DNA from: Dryas octopetala
Lineage: Eukaryota > Streptophyta > Magnoliopsida > Rosales > Rosaceae
Assembly (NCBI GenBank): GCA_963921425.1
Contig: OY992836.1
Span: 7,455,825 to 7,519,824, forward strand
DNA length: 64,000 nucleotides
Direction: 5' to 3'
Under the pieces are notes generated by a model. That model worked only from the letters and a program-made list of their open reading frames with translations, was not told where the DNA came from and did not search any database. Below are positions 22,833 to 34,035 of the stretch, one piece after another. Made by a program: the position numbers and the translations under genes. Each line of letters opens with the position of its first letter. Position 1 is the first letter of the stretch.

Positions 22833-25800
22833 ATGCAAACAAACAATATGACTTCTTCTTCTTCTTCTTTCCCCTGTTCATGGAGATACGATGTTTTTCT
22901 AAGTTTTCGAGGTGAGGATACACGTTTCAGTTTTACAGACCATTTGCACACTGCTTTGGTTGGGAAGGGAATTACCACCTTTATAGATGATCATCTTATG
23001 AGAGGTGAAAAAATATCCCCCGCACTTCTCAAAGCAATTGAAGAGTCAAGGATTTCTATTGTCATATTCTCTAAAAACTATGCATCCTCGTCTTGGTGCT
23101 TGGATGAACTTGTTAAGATCCTTCAATGTTATAAATCACAACAACAAATGGCTGTCATACCAATATTTTACAAAGTGGATCCATCCAATGTACGATACCA
23201 AAGAGGAAGTTTTGGTGAAGCACTTGCTAACCATAAAATCAAATTCAAGAATAGCATGAAGAAAGTGCACAGATGGGAGGCAGCTCTTTCCGAAGCAGCA
23301 AATTTATCGGGATGGCATTTCGAGGAGGGAAAGTATATTTCTAACTATATGTATAACTCTGGCTTACTGCTTTACTCCATATGTTAGCGTTATCTTCCCT
23401 TTTTATGTCTTTAATTTCTTCTTTTTTTAAATAATGATATTGCTTTTGTTTCGCTTAAGAAATAAAGTCAATGCGAAGCAAGGTTGGCCTATGACCATCA
23501 CGTCATCATGTCATATAGTGTTAAGGTCACATACTAATAATTTTCTTTTCATTTAAAATCGAAATTTGGAATATAAATTTAGAATTCATAGCATTATTGT
23601 AGTTTATTATTATTTTATAAAAATATGTTGCGTTTGTGGTTCATTTATAGGAACATGTTTTCATGTTTTTATTTATTTATTAATAATTCTTTATTTTACT
23701 ATATTATCCTCTATTAATAATATTTTTTAGGCTCAAGTACATTTACATCCACCAACTATATGATTCATTTCAAGTTGGTCCACGAACTATAAAACATTTT
23801 AAATTTCCCCATTAACTATAAGGTTCATTTCAAGTTGGTCCACAAACTATAAAACATTTCAAATTTTCTCATTAACTATAGGGTTCATTTCAAGTAGTCC
23901 ACGAACTAACAAAAAACATTCAGATCAATAGTAGACAAAACCGGGTTGACAAAAAAACCGGACCGAACCAGATTATTTATATATATTTATATATTTTTTA
24001 TTTATTATTTATTATATAAAAATTATATATTTTGAATAAAAAATGTATAAGGTGTATTTTGCCCATGCTGGGTTCGAACCCATGAAATATATAAAAGTCT
24101 AAAAATATTACTAGTTTATATTTTATAGAATTTATAGTTTCTATATTGTAAAAATATTACTAAGAATCCAAAACTATAATTTATAGTTTATATACTAAAA
24201 TTATTAGAGTATAGGATTAATTTTTAAGGTATAAGGTTTCAGACTTTATGGTTTAGGGTATAAGGTTATGGTGTAGAATACCAATTATAATTTCATAAAT
24301 TATTATATTTCAAGTATCAGTATGCCTATAAATATATTGCATATACTTGAATATCATAAGTGGCTAAGTAGTGTAGTGGGAATTCACACTTTCACTATTC
24401 TCAAGTGTTTATGGGTTCGAACCCAACCTGGGCAAAAAACACCTTATACATTTTTTATTCAAAATATGTAATTTTTATATAATAAATAAAAAATATATAA
24501 ATGTATATAAATAATCCGGTTCGGTCCGGTCTGGTTTTGTCTACTATTCTGTATGTTTTTGGTTAGTTCGTAGACCAACTTAAAATGAACTCTATAGTTA
24601 ATGGAGAAATTTAAAATGTTTTATAGTTCATGGACCAACTTGAAATGAACCCTATAGTTAATGCAAAAATTTGAAATGTTTTATAATTCGTAGACCAACT
24701 TGAAATGGACCCTATAGTTGGTAGATGTAAATGTACTTGAGCCTATTTTTTCTGTTGTCATTTAAGTGAAGCATGGGATTTTTTGATATTTTGATAATTT
24801 CACTTAGCATCGTACCCTGTTTTCTATATATATATGCTATATATTCTTTGCCTTTTTGTTTGTGGGTACGTAAAATGTTCTTTGCCTTTTAAGAAAATAT
24901 AGAATAGTATTGATTTACGGTTTTATGTGCTTTTAATTGATAGGTATGAATCTAAATTTATCAACAAGATAGTTGAGGAGATGTCAATCAAATTATTAAA
25001 CCGAACATATTTGGATGTGGCCAAGTATCCAATTGGAATACAGTCTCGTGTACAAGATGTGAATAGGCTTTTAGGTGTTGGAAGAAATGGTCCTCTTATG
25101 ATTGGAATATGGGGAACTTCTGGAATAGGCAAGACAACAATTGCTAAAGCCGTTTACAATTCAGTTGCTTGTAAGTTCGAAGGTAGTTGTTTTTTGGAAA
25201 ATTTTGGAAAAAGGTCAATGTCACCAGAAAGCTTGGTCCAACTACAAGAGTATATTCTATTTGAGATTCTAGGAGATGCAAACTTGAAGGTGGGTTGTGT
25301 GGATAAAGGAATGAGTGTTATAAAGCAAAGGTTGAGCAATAAAAGTATCCTCTTAATTCTTGATGATGTGAATCAATCATACGGGTTAAGCAAGATAGTT
25401 GAAGCGGCAAGTTGGTTTGGTGAGGGCAGTAGAATTATTATAACGACAAAAGATAAGGGTGTGCTAACTCGTCATGGAATTTTCCTAATATACGAGGTCA
25501 AGAAATTAGATTACCAACAAGCTCTTGAACTTTTTAGTTGGCATGCGTTTGAAAGAAATAATCCTCTAGAAGATTATGTGGAACTCACAAGTCGTGCAAT
25601 AGACTATGCTCAGCATCTTCCATTAGCTCTTACAGTTTTAGGCTCTCATTTGCGTTATCATAAAAGCATAGAATATTGGAAAGATACATTAGATGGTTAC
25701 CAAAGTGCACCTTATGGAGAGATTGAAAAAACACTCCGAATATGTTATGATGCATTGGAAGGTTATCTGAAAAACGTTTTTCTTGACATTGCATGTTTTT

Positions 25801-28254
25801 TCAAGGGTGAAAATAAGTACCATGTGATGCGAATACTAAAAGATGAGGATGACCTCAAGTTTCCTGAGAATTGTATTGAAGAACTAATACAAAAGGCCCT
25901 CATAACTCTTGATGAACCCTGCAACAACATTTGGATGCATGATTTGCTAGAGCAAATGGGTAAAGATATAGTTCTCAAAGAGTCGACTGTGCCTGGAGAA
26001 CGTAGCAGATTATGGCGTTATAAGGATATTTACCATGTTCTGACGGAAAATACAGTAAGTATTATAATATATATATATATATATATATTGTAATGTGCAA
26101 TTCAACAAGTTAAGAGACAATGTATGTAACACATACTATATTTTTTTTATGAAATTAATTAAACTCTAAAGGAACAAAGATCTTAAAACACATTACATTG
26201 TTATTTGATAATGAAGGTGCATGCTTTATTAATTTTTGCTTCTTTTTCATGCTAGGGAACGGATAAAATTTTAGGCATCAAGGTGGAGTTGCCCAAGACA
26301 AATGAGATATGCTTGAGTGCTGAAAGTTTTTCAAAAATGAAAAATCTTAAATATTTTATAAACTGTAATGCATGCCTTTCTGGACACATCGATTATCTTC
26401 CCAATAGTTTGAGGTTGATTGATTGGGGTAGATGTCAATTACAATATTTGCCAACCTATTTTCATCCAAAGGAACTTGTTGTGTTCAATATGCCTTGCAG
26501 TCGTATCAAATGCCTAGGTGAACGATTTAAGGTACTTTAAAATAATTTTTATCATTTATTATTAATATTTTAAAGAATATATATACAAATTTCTCTCGAG
26601 CTTATGATTTGAACATTTGTTTTTTGTTTCACAGCATTTGCCAAAATTGATATCTCTGAATTTTGAAGGCTGTGAGTTCCTAGAAAAAACTCCAGACTTA
26701 TCTGGAATGGCAAACATAAAGAGCATGAATCTAAGTGGGTGTACAAATTTAATTGAGGTTCATTCTTCGGTTGGATTCCTTGATAAACTTAAAGCATTGA
26801 GTGTTTCAGGATGCTCTAACCTTACAATGTTTCCAAGAAGAGTTAGCTGGAAATCTCTAGAATGGTTGTGTCTTGGCAATTGCAGAAGGCTTAAGAATTT
26901 CCCAGAAATTGTGGACAAGATGGAATCATTAACAAAAATGCCTTCATCAATTAGAAATCTCACCGGACTTGAAACTCTAGATGCAAGAGGATGTAAATAC
27001 CTCTTGCAAATTAGTTATTCCCTCATTACACATCTGCCATGCAGTGTTTATGAGTTGCAACATCAAAGAGACCTTCATCTCGGCCAGTGCCCAAAACTTG
27101 TTATACTCACTGCAGAATCACTCCCTTTGGTGCTTCCATCTAACTCAAGCATTTCAAATGGCTCATTAGCTCATCCCAAAGAACGCGATGTCGTTGCGAA
27201 TCTTGTTGATATCTTGCCAACATTAGAAAGCCTTGATTTATCAGGAAGCTGTTTTGATAGGCTTCCTGCATGCATTAGCAAATTTGTCAACTTGTCAGAG
27301 CTTGATTTGCATTCTTGCAAGTGGCTTCGAGAGATTTTAGAACTTCCACCAAGTATAAGATTTATAGACGTGGCTAATTGCGTATCATTGGAAACATTTT
27401 CAACATTATCCAAGATATTGGAAGACAAAGACAGGCAACTTATTCAACGGATGGACTTGTCCAACTGCCAAAGGCTATGTGATAATCTGTGTTTAGATGT
27501 GGCAAAGATGGCAAATACAATGCTTGGTCTAGTATATCTCTCTCTCTTTCTATCTCTTAATTGTTTCTATGTATACATATATATACATACATATTCTTGC
27601 TAATGAACATCATTATTGCATGTGTTATAGGTAGAGCACTTCAAATATTTTACCGTTGCACTTCCAGGAAGTGAAGTTCCAAAGTGGTTCAGCTGTCGTG
27701 AGGATGTTTGTGTGCTTACTAATGAAGTTGACAAATGTGAAGTTTCTATTGAAATTCCTCCAACTTTCAAATGGGAGAACACAAGACTGGTTCTCTGTGT
27801 TGTTTTTGAAACGACACAAGTGTTTGATCAATTTGGTTTTGGTGTTGAAATTAGAATAAATGGAGTAGACATAGATGGATTGGGGTTTGCATTGTTTAAT
27901 TTAAGAGAAAGAGAGGCAGAATCAAGTACGCAAGTGTATTTGAATTATATTCCATTAAATGCTAACATGAAGCGAAAGGTGGATAGAGAGAGTGATCAAT
28001 TGCTGCCTTATATATGGCGAGCTACATTTTCCCAGTCATATGAGTGGCCAAGAAGTATCATCATTAAAAGCTGCGGAGTGCACTTGACGAGTAGTATCCA
28101 AGAGGATGGTGATGTAGGCTATGAAGATTTGGAAGATGAAGATGAAGATGATGAGTTCTACAGCTGTGGTTCTGGTGATGAAAATTATGATGTAGCTGAT
28201 GAAGACATGCAACGACCATCCAAAATTCCCAAAATTTCCTTGGATCTTGGTTAG
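22833..28254 (+). CDS. TIR-NBS-LRR (TNL) disease-resistance receptor, five exons
   Basis: An intracellular immune receptor of the TMV-N type. Exons 22833-23332, 24944-26054, 26256-26531, 26635-27531 and 27631-28254 join with GT-AG introns in frame to give 1135 aa. TIR is residues 19-165 (YDVFLSFRGEDTR; SSWCLDEL with the putative catalytic Glu of TIR NADases). NB-ARC is residues 170-537: P-loop GTSGIGKTT at 224-232, kinase-2 LLILDDV, RNBS-B SRIIITTKD, HLPLAL in place of the usual GLPLAL, and MHDLL at 498. LRRs run from about 560 to 910, followed by the post-LRR (C-JID) domain starting with LPGSEVPKWFS near 939 and a very acidic tail. Relative to typical Rosaceae TNLs, one LRR near KMESLTKMPSSIRN looks shortened. 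The alternative start at 22848 would remove 5 residues. Intron 1 carries a 1-kb MULE. No inactivating change is visible, so the gene appears functional. The effector recognised is unknown. Confidence 0.93.
23730..24743. mobile_element. Foldback MULE-like element in TNL intron 1
   Basis: The ends are GGCTCAAGTACATTTACATC and its complement. The arms pair for about 340 bp and contain about three ~62-bp subrepeats each (TTCATTTCAAGTTGGTCCA..AACTATAAAACATTT). The flanks are TATTTTTTA and TATTTTTTC, a 9-bp duplication with one mismatch. The TNL pseudogene has a single uninterrupted TATTTTTTA at the matching place (about 18190), which is a paralogous empty site and confirms the borders. 1014 bp, no protein. 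A tRNA-like module sits near the apex (24361-24425). It is spliced out with the intron. Confidence 0.9.
24361..24425 (+). ncRNA. tRNA-like Pol III promoter module (A and B boxes)
   Basis: TGGCTAAGTAG (24361) fits the A-box consensus, and GGGTTCGAACCC (24413-24424) contains a perfect B-box core, GGTTCGAACC, about 50 bp downstream. This is the spacing of a tRNA gene with a long variable arm. The B-box palindrome recurs in the left arm at about 24066. No complete cloverleaf is evident, so it is a tRNA pseudogene or an internal promoter relic in the foldback element. Transcription is not shown. Confidence 0.35.
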
Positions 28255-28566
28255 AAGTTAGAACCTTATAGTATTCATCTTTCTTCTTAAATAATAATTG
28301 CCTACTTGTACATACAGAAAATTGCATTAGTATTAATAAGATTGGTTGAAGTTCCATTTTCTGTCATTATTGAGCAAAATGCATAAGCTACAGAAGCTAC
28401 AGGTACAGAATTTCTAAAACAAAACCTGTATTTCTATGAATATATTAACTGTTATATATATACATGATCGACTAGCTGGGTAACAATAGGCCACTTCAAC
28501 TCCTATTCTTGCTAGAAATAAATTAGTTTAACAATGGACAATCTTCAATGGTATTCAGAGGTTCAC

Positions 28567-31500
28567 TTAATTCCATCTCTTCGCATTCTTTGTTCCTTTT
28601 GATTTTGCCTTTGCTTGCTGAAATGCCTGCATCCTTTGCTTCTTCCGAGCTTCCTTTTCAGCCTACAAAGGAAAAGAAACGCAATATCGGCTAAGATACA
28701 TGAATTTAAATGCACCTTCTTCTTTCAGTTTCATAATGGAATAATGCAAACCTTAGACATCTTTGATTTGGCTTTCTCTTTAGGAGCCTTCTCCTCAATT
28801 GCTGCCTCACGCTCAAGCTCTCTTTCCCTAGCATCAAGATTCTTCTCTAGATAATACTGCAGATCATATAATTTCATTGTCAGAATCACTGATAAAGTAA
28901 GCAAAGAGAGATAATCGATTTAGATTTTGAATAAACTCCAGCTCCAAATGTGATCACAATTGCTACTACATCCTATAGGCATTAACTTTTATGTCTGCTG
29001 AGGGTAAAGACAATGCTTACATTGTAATCGCCTGCATAATTTTGCAATTTGCGATCTTTAACTTCCACTACTCTATTAACTATTTGCTTTATAAAGTATC
29101 GGTCATGAGAAACTGTGATGACAGTGCCCTTGTACTCTGTTATTGCCTCCTGAAAGAACCATTAGAAACCACTTTACAGGTAAGTGATGCCAAGTAATAC
29201 AAATCGTTCAATGTAGAATACAGAATGGAAAGAAAAAAAGTGATACATACCTCAAGCATCTCTTTTGAAGGAATATCCAAGTGATTTGTTGGTTCATCCA
29301 GAACTAGCAGAGTAGATGGCTTTACCATGAACTTGCAAAAGGCAAGGCGTGCCTAACAAAAGCAAAAGACAAACTGTTAAACTATAAACTTGTTCAGCCC
29401 TCAAATGATTCTTTCATGCTCTCCATTTGTTTTGGGATATTGACACATTTACTTCCATGGTATTCAAGGCTCTTTATAGTATTTAAATGCGAGTAGAATG
29501 AATGGAATACATGAATTCAAAACCCTATACAAGCATTGAAGTTTATGCCTCACTGGAAGGAAAAGATGTATCGAAGACTATGATAAAAATACTTTGTACA
29601 AAGAGCCAACAAATATCAGTTGCAAGCCTGCTATCATAAGGCTATATAAGAAATATAAGCCAGCCTGTCATGATGGTAATGGCCTTCTAGTTAAAGCCAA
29701 AAGTTCATATGTTACATGAACCACGTGCTTACAAGAAACCCAATGTCTGGAAAGAAAGAAAACAAGAAAAAAAAAAAAAGAAGCCAATATGTTATTAGAA
29801 TGAGATCACTCTTGAAAAGTCCATCTAACTTCATCTTTGTGTGTAATAGTTTCGTACTGGAATAGTGTTATGTATTATCTATGAAATCGTTTTTCCTTGC
29901 CTGCATTATTTTTACCTGGTCAAAACTCAAAAGTCAAAAAGTTCATTTGAGACACTACAGCATGACAATGAGAATCATGCATGGTTAAACAAAATCAGAG
30001 GAAACCCGAATACCATGCTCAGGAATTAGGACTCTAAGAAATACTCACGGTCCACCACATACAAAATCTCTATCCAATTCTTCATGTGGTAATGATAATT
30101 TAAATCACTGAACGGACCAAGGAATTGGCTAAAGTAATTGAATAACAGTTCAAAACAAAGCATCCCACAAAAGCCTAGTGAATGATAAGAAAATGAATAG
30201 GAAAAAAAATATGCATCTCGAAGTTTACCTTCTCACCGCCACTTAAGAGGGAGACCTTTCTATCAAGCATATCAGATTTGAAATTACAACGCCCAAGGAG
30301 ACCCTTTATATCATCAAGTCTCCAGTCCTCTGCAGCTTCTTCCACTGTCTCAAGCACTGTTTTATTTAAATCAAGTGCCTCAGCCTAAAAAGATATGAAT
30401 ACAGGTCAACACCAGCAATATTCCATGAAAAAAGCAAATTATAATGTTTTTCCTATAAAAAAAATTAAAGAACAAATAAAAACTTTATGCAAGGAAATCT
30501 AGAAACAGCATGCTATTGGTTAAAGCCTATGTTGCACGGATACAGATATGGGATACGATCGAGACAATGATAAGATGACACAAAAAAATACCAAAAAACT
30601 AGGATATGGATATGGCAAGGATATGACAATTTAATACTTTGTATAAATATATATATAGGTTTTTTAACAATTAAAGTTACATAACAATCAAATGAGGGAG
30701 CTTCCATTAAGGGATCCCTTAACGGAAGCTTCCTCAACCTCAAAATCATATATATATATATATATATATATATGATTCCTTGTCCATGCATCATGTCAAT
30801 CTTTCACCATACCACACAGAATAAAATACAAAACATTCAGAAATAAAGATCCCCATCTCTAAATTAACTTCATTTATCATTACTATTACTGCCCTCATAG
30901 CCATCAAAGGCTAAATAATACAGCCTGTAACTCTGGTTCTTCAAAGTAAAGATTTGATACCTCATATGTGGTTTTTTTTATTCACATTGATCCATAATTT
31001 TTTTTTTTAAGAAAAAAAAAAAACTATAAACACACCCCAATTTTTTATAAAAGAAACATGACAAAATATTCATTCCCGTATCTTGAATGTAGTCAAAGTT
31101 CCCAAAATTCAACAACTGATTGGGGTAGTACAGTATCCAATAATCCATATATACAATTTTTTGAGTATTTAAAGCCAGGTAGCATACTATTAATGACAGT
31201 AACACACCTGATTTTGCTCAAAATAGTTTGGTAGGACGTTATGCTCCCCAAGTAGAACTTCACCTGCTATTGGCTTTTCTAAACCCATTATTAATTTCAG
31301 CAAAGTACTCTTTCCACATCCATTTGGGCCAAGTATGGCAATTTTCTCTCCCCTTTCAATTGTAAGATTTGCCCTGTTAAATAAGACCTGGGACAGAACA
31401 GATATTGATGTAATATACAATGTACAGATGAATATGTACGAGAAAATACAATGTTCTATACCACTTTTACCTATAGTAAAGTAATTCAACTCACCTTATC

Positions 31501-33814
31501 CCCAAAGCCAAATTCCAGATGCTTAATTGTTGCAACAAATCTTCCACTTCTTCCCCGCTCAGGAAACCTGATCTTCATTTGTTTCCTCTGGAATGGCCTT
31601 TCAATAAGATCCTCGTCCTGAAGTTTCTCCAGCTTCTGTTTTTTTCCAAAAAAAAAAAATTTATATATATTTGTTAGCATCATGAACAAGAAGCATTTTT
31701 CTGGGCAATCCATACAGATTTTGCAGGACATCAGACAGATATATGCAACCATCATTTCTATTTTAGTATTTCTGTTGAGGATCATGAACAAGAAGCATTA
31801 ATAGGGTATACAAAATTAAGCAAAGAGAATTTTAGCAGCACTTAGTTTGTTTCTAAGCAACAATCTTATTGCAGTTCTGCAAGAATGATTGAATGAGACT
31901 GACTACATATAAGCCCACTCAAAGAACTGTCCAAGAAATGCTTATTTTTAACAAGAATATTTCTACCCACTCTTTAAGTTTTCACAACTGTGAAAACAAA
32001 TAATAAATCAGCTTAGCTGCATTTTGTTACATTGAGAAAATGAAATACACAACCAATGCTAACTGCATGTCCAGGTTAAATTGGTGCATTTAATTTCTTT
32101 TAGAATTGACACTTATTGATTTGCCTATCCGGTAAACCTCAATGTACCTTTTCAGCAGAAGAAGCACGGCCAGAATTTGCTCCAGCACCCAACCTGTGTA
32201 TCAAGTCTTTTTTCTGCTCAATTTCCTTCTGCTGCTTCTCCCAAGCAGCATTTTGAGTTTCAATCCATGTTGCCTTTGCAATAAAATACTCAGAATAATT
32301 TCCCACATATGTCCTGGAGACACCCATATCAGTTTCCACTATTTTTGTACACAACTGATCAAGAAAAGCTCTATCATGAGATATTATAACCATTGGCACA
32401 TCTTGCTGATTCAGATAATCCTCGAGCCACTCAATTGTGTCGAGGTCAAGGTGATTTGTAGGCTCATCCAAGAGTAGTAAATCTGGATCCTGAAGATAAA
32501 CACATGATGCTTAGATCAATAGATAAACCAACATACACTCTAAAATTGATTTCATATGCTATGCATATTGACACAGGAATAAGCCCACTAATGATAACAA
32601 TGCTATTTTGTACAATTATAAGTTTCTCAAAGTAGTTCACCTCACATTAAACAAATATCATACAGTGTAAGAAACAAATATTTATTGGAGATAGCATCTC
32701 ACTGTCCAGAAATTCAAGTTAGCAAACTGTGACCTGACACCATTTTCTGCAATGAAACACTGTTGCATAATACTAAAATAGCAAGCATGAAAAGCATGTA
32801 GACAAATATCCATCCATACATCAAGCGAAACTTGAAGCTATTATTCAACTTCTTACACCAACATATATCATGTAAAACATAAAGCATGCCTGATTAACAG
32901 GATAGTTAATATACCTGAAGTAAAATCTTCCCAAGCGACATCCTCATCTGCCAACCACTGCTAAACGACGCCACCAACCTATCTGAATCCTCCGGAGCAA
33001 ACCCAAGTTCTGGCATCAACTTATTAATCTTTGCATCCACCTGATCCAAGTCAACCGCCTGCGCCCGATTCTGAAGCTTATCAAACTCATCCAAAAGCCT
33101 TCCCATCAAGTCTAAATCATCAACCGTGCTCTCTAACGCCTTTTGCACCTTCTCCAACCTCACTGATACCTCCATCTCCTCCTTAAAAGCACTCATAAAC
33201 TCCTCCTTCACCGTCCTACTCAGCGAAACCTCGAATTCTTGACTCAAAAACGCAATTTTCATATTGGATTTCGCCTTTATTACATTCCCCGAATCGGGCT
33301 CTTCTAAACCAGCAATAATTCTCATCTGGGTCGTTTTCCCTGCTCCGTTTACTCCTACCAATCCAACTTTGTCCCCCTTTTTCACTTCCCAACTCACATC
33401 TTTCAATACAGTCACACCCTTATAGCTCTTACTCACATTTTCGAGCTTAACACCCGAAGAAATACCCGAAGCGCCGGAACTTGATTTCTTCCTACCGCGT
33501 GTATGCTCAAACTCATTCTTAGGATTATCCGAAAACAAAGATTCAATATCATTTTCGGACGTAGTTTCAGTTACCGATGTTTCGACGGCCAAGGCCGATA
33601 GCCGGGTTGTTATTTTAGCATTCGGCCTTCTGGGGCTGAACAAATTAGTGGTTTTGATAGAGTTAGTGTTACCTCCAGTTGATTGGGTGGCTATTCGATG
33701 TGAAAGTGAACGAAGCCGAGGCGGGAGAGCGGTCTTTCGGGTGTCGAAAGAAGCTGAACCGGTGAGGAAGCTTGAGCGGAGGTCAAGGCGGTGAAGCTTG
33801 GAGGTTAAATCCAT
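28567..33814 (-). CDS. ABCF5: ABC transporter F family member 5 (ABCF5), plastid-targeted, nine exons
   Basis: A soluble twin-ABC ATPase of the GCN20/EttA class, which acts on ribosomes. The long Ser/Arg-rich N-terminus looks like a chloroplast transit peptide. Exons (minus): 33814-32915, 32489-32148, 31635-31495, 31387-31208, 30384-30229, 29352-29251, 29149-29021, 28856-28752 and 28662-28567. All are phase 0, totalling 716 aa (Arabidopsis ABCF5 is about 690). First ABC: Walker [10 protein letters not shown] at about 154-162, signature FSSGWQMRM, Walker [13 protein letters not shown]. Linker with [19 protein letters not shown]. Second [18 protein letters not shown] split by an intron, [12 protein letters not shown]. 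The C-terminus is a charged coiled coil ending NAKRWN. The first signature has Ser where family members normally have the first Gly. Otherwise intact. Substrate transport is not expected, as ABCF proteins lack membrane domains. Confidence 0.95.
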
Positions 33815-34035
33815 GGTTGGTTAGTAAGAAAGAGAGGGAATTTGGGCGAGAAAGTGAGGGAAAGTCTTATGGATAGTGTAATGGTGAAGAAAAAAGTAAT
33901 GTTTGTGTGGATATGAATAGGAGAAGAATTAAGGTTTGAGAATGAAGAGAGAGAGAGAGAGAGAGAGAGAGTTTGAGGGCAGAGGTGTAGTGTGGAGTCT
34001 CTCTTGCTCTCTCTCAGAGAAACTCTCAGCCCATG
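33815..34035 (-). promoter_or_regulatory. 5' leader/core promoter of ABCF5
   Basis: On the gene's strand this is pyrimidine-rich, with a CT run (complement of GAGAGA at about 33948-33972) of the Y-patch kind common near plant transcription starts. No clear TATA box was seen. The exact start site cannot be read from sequence. Confidence 0.4.

Noticed and set aside
27656-27859. Alternative plus-strand frame over the last TNL exon
   Set aside because: Shadow of the C-JID exon; the other frame carries LPGSEVPKWFS.
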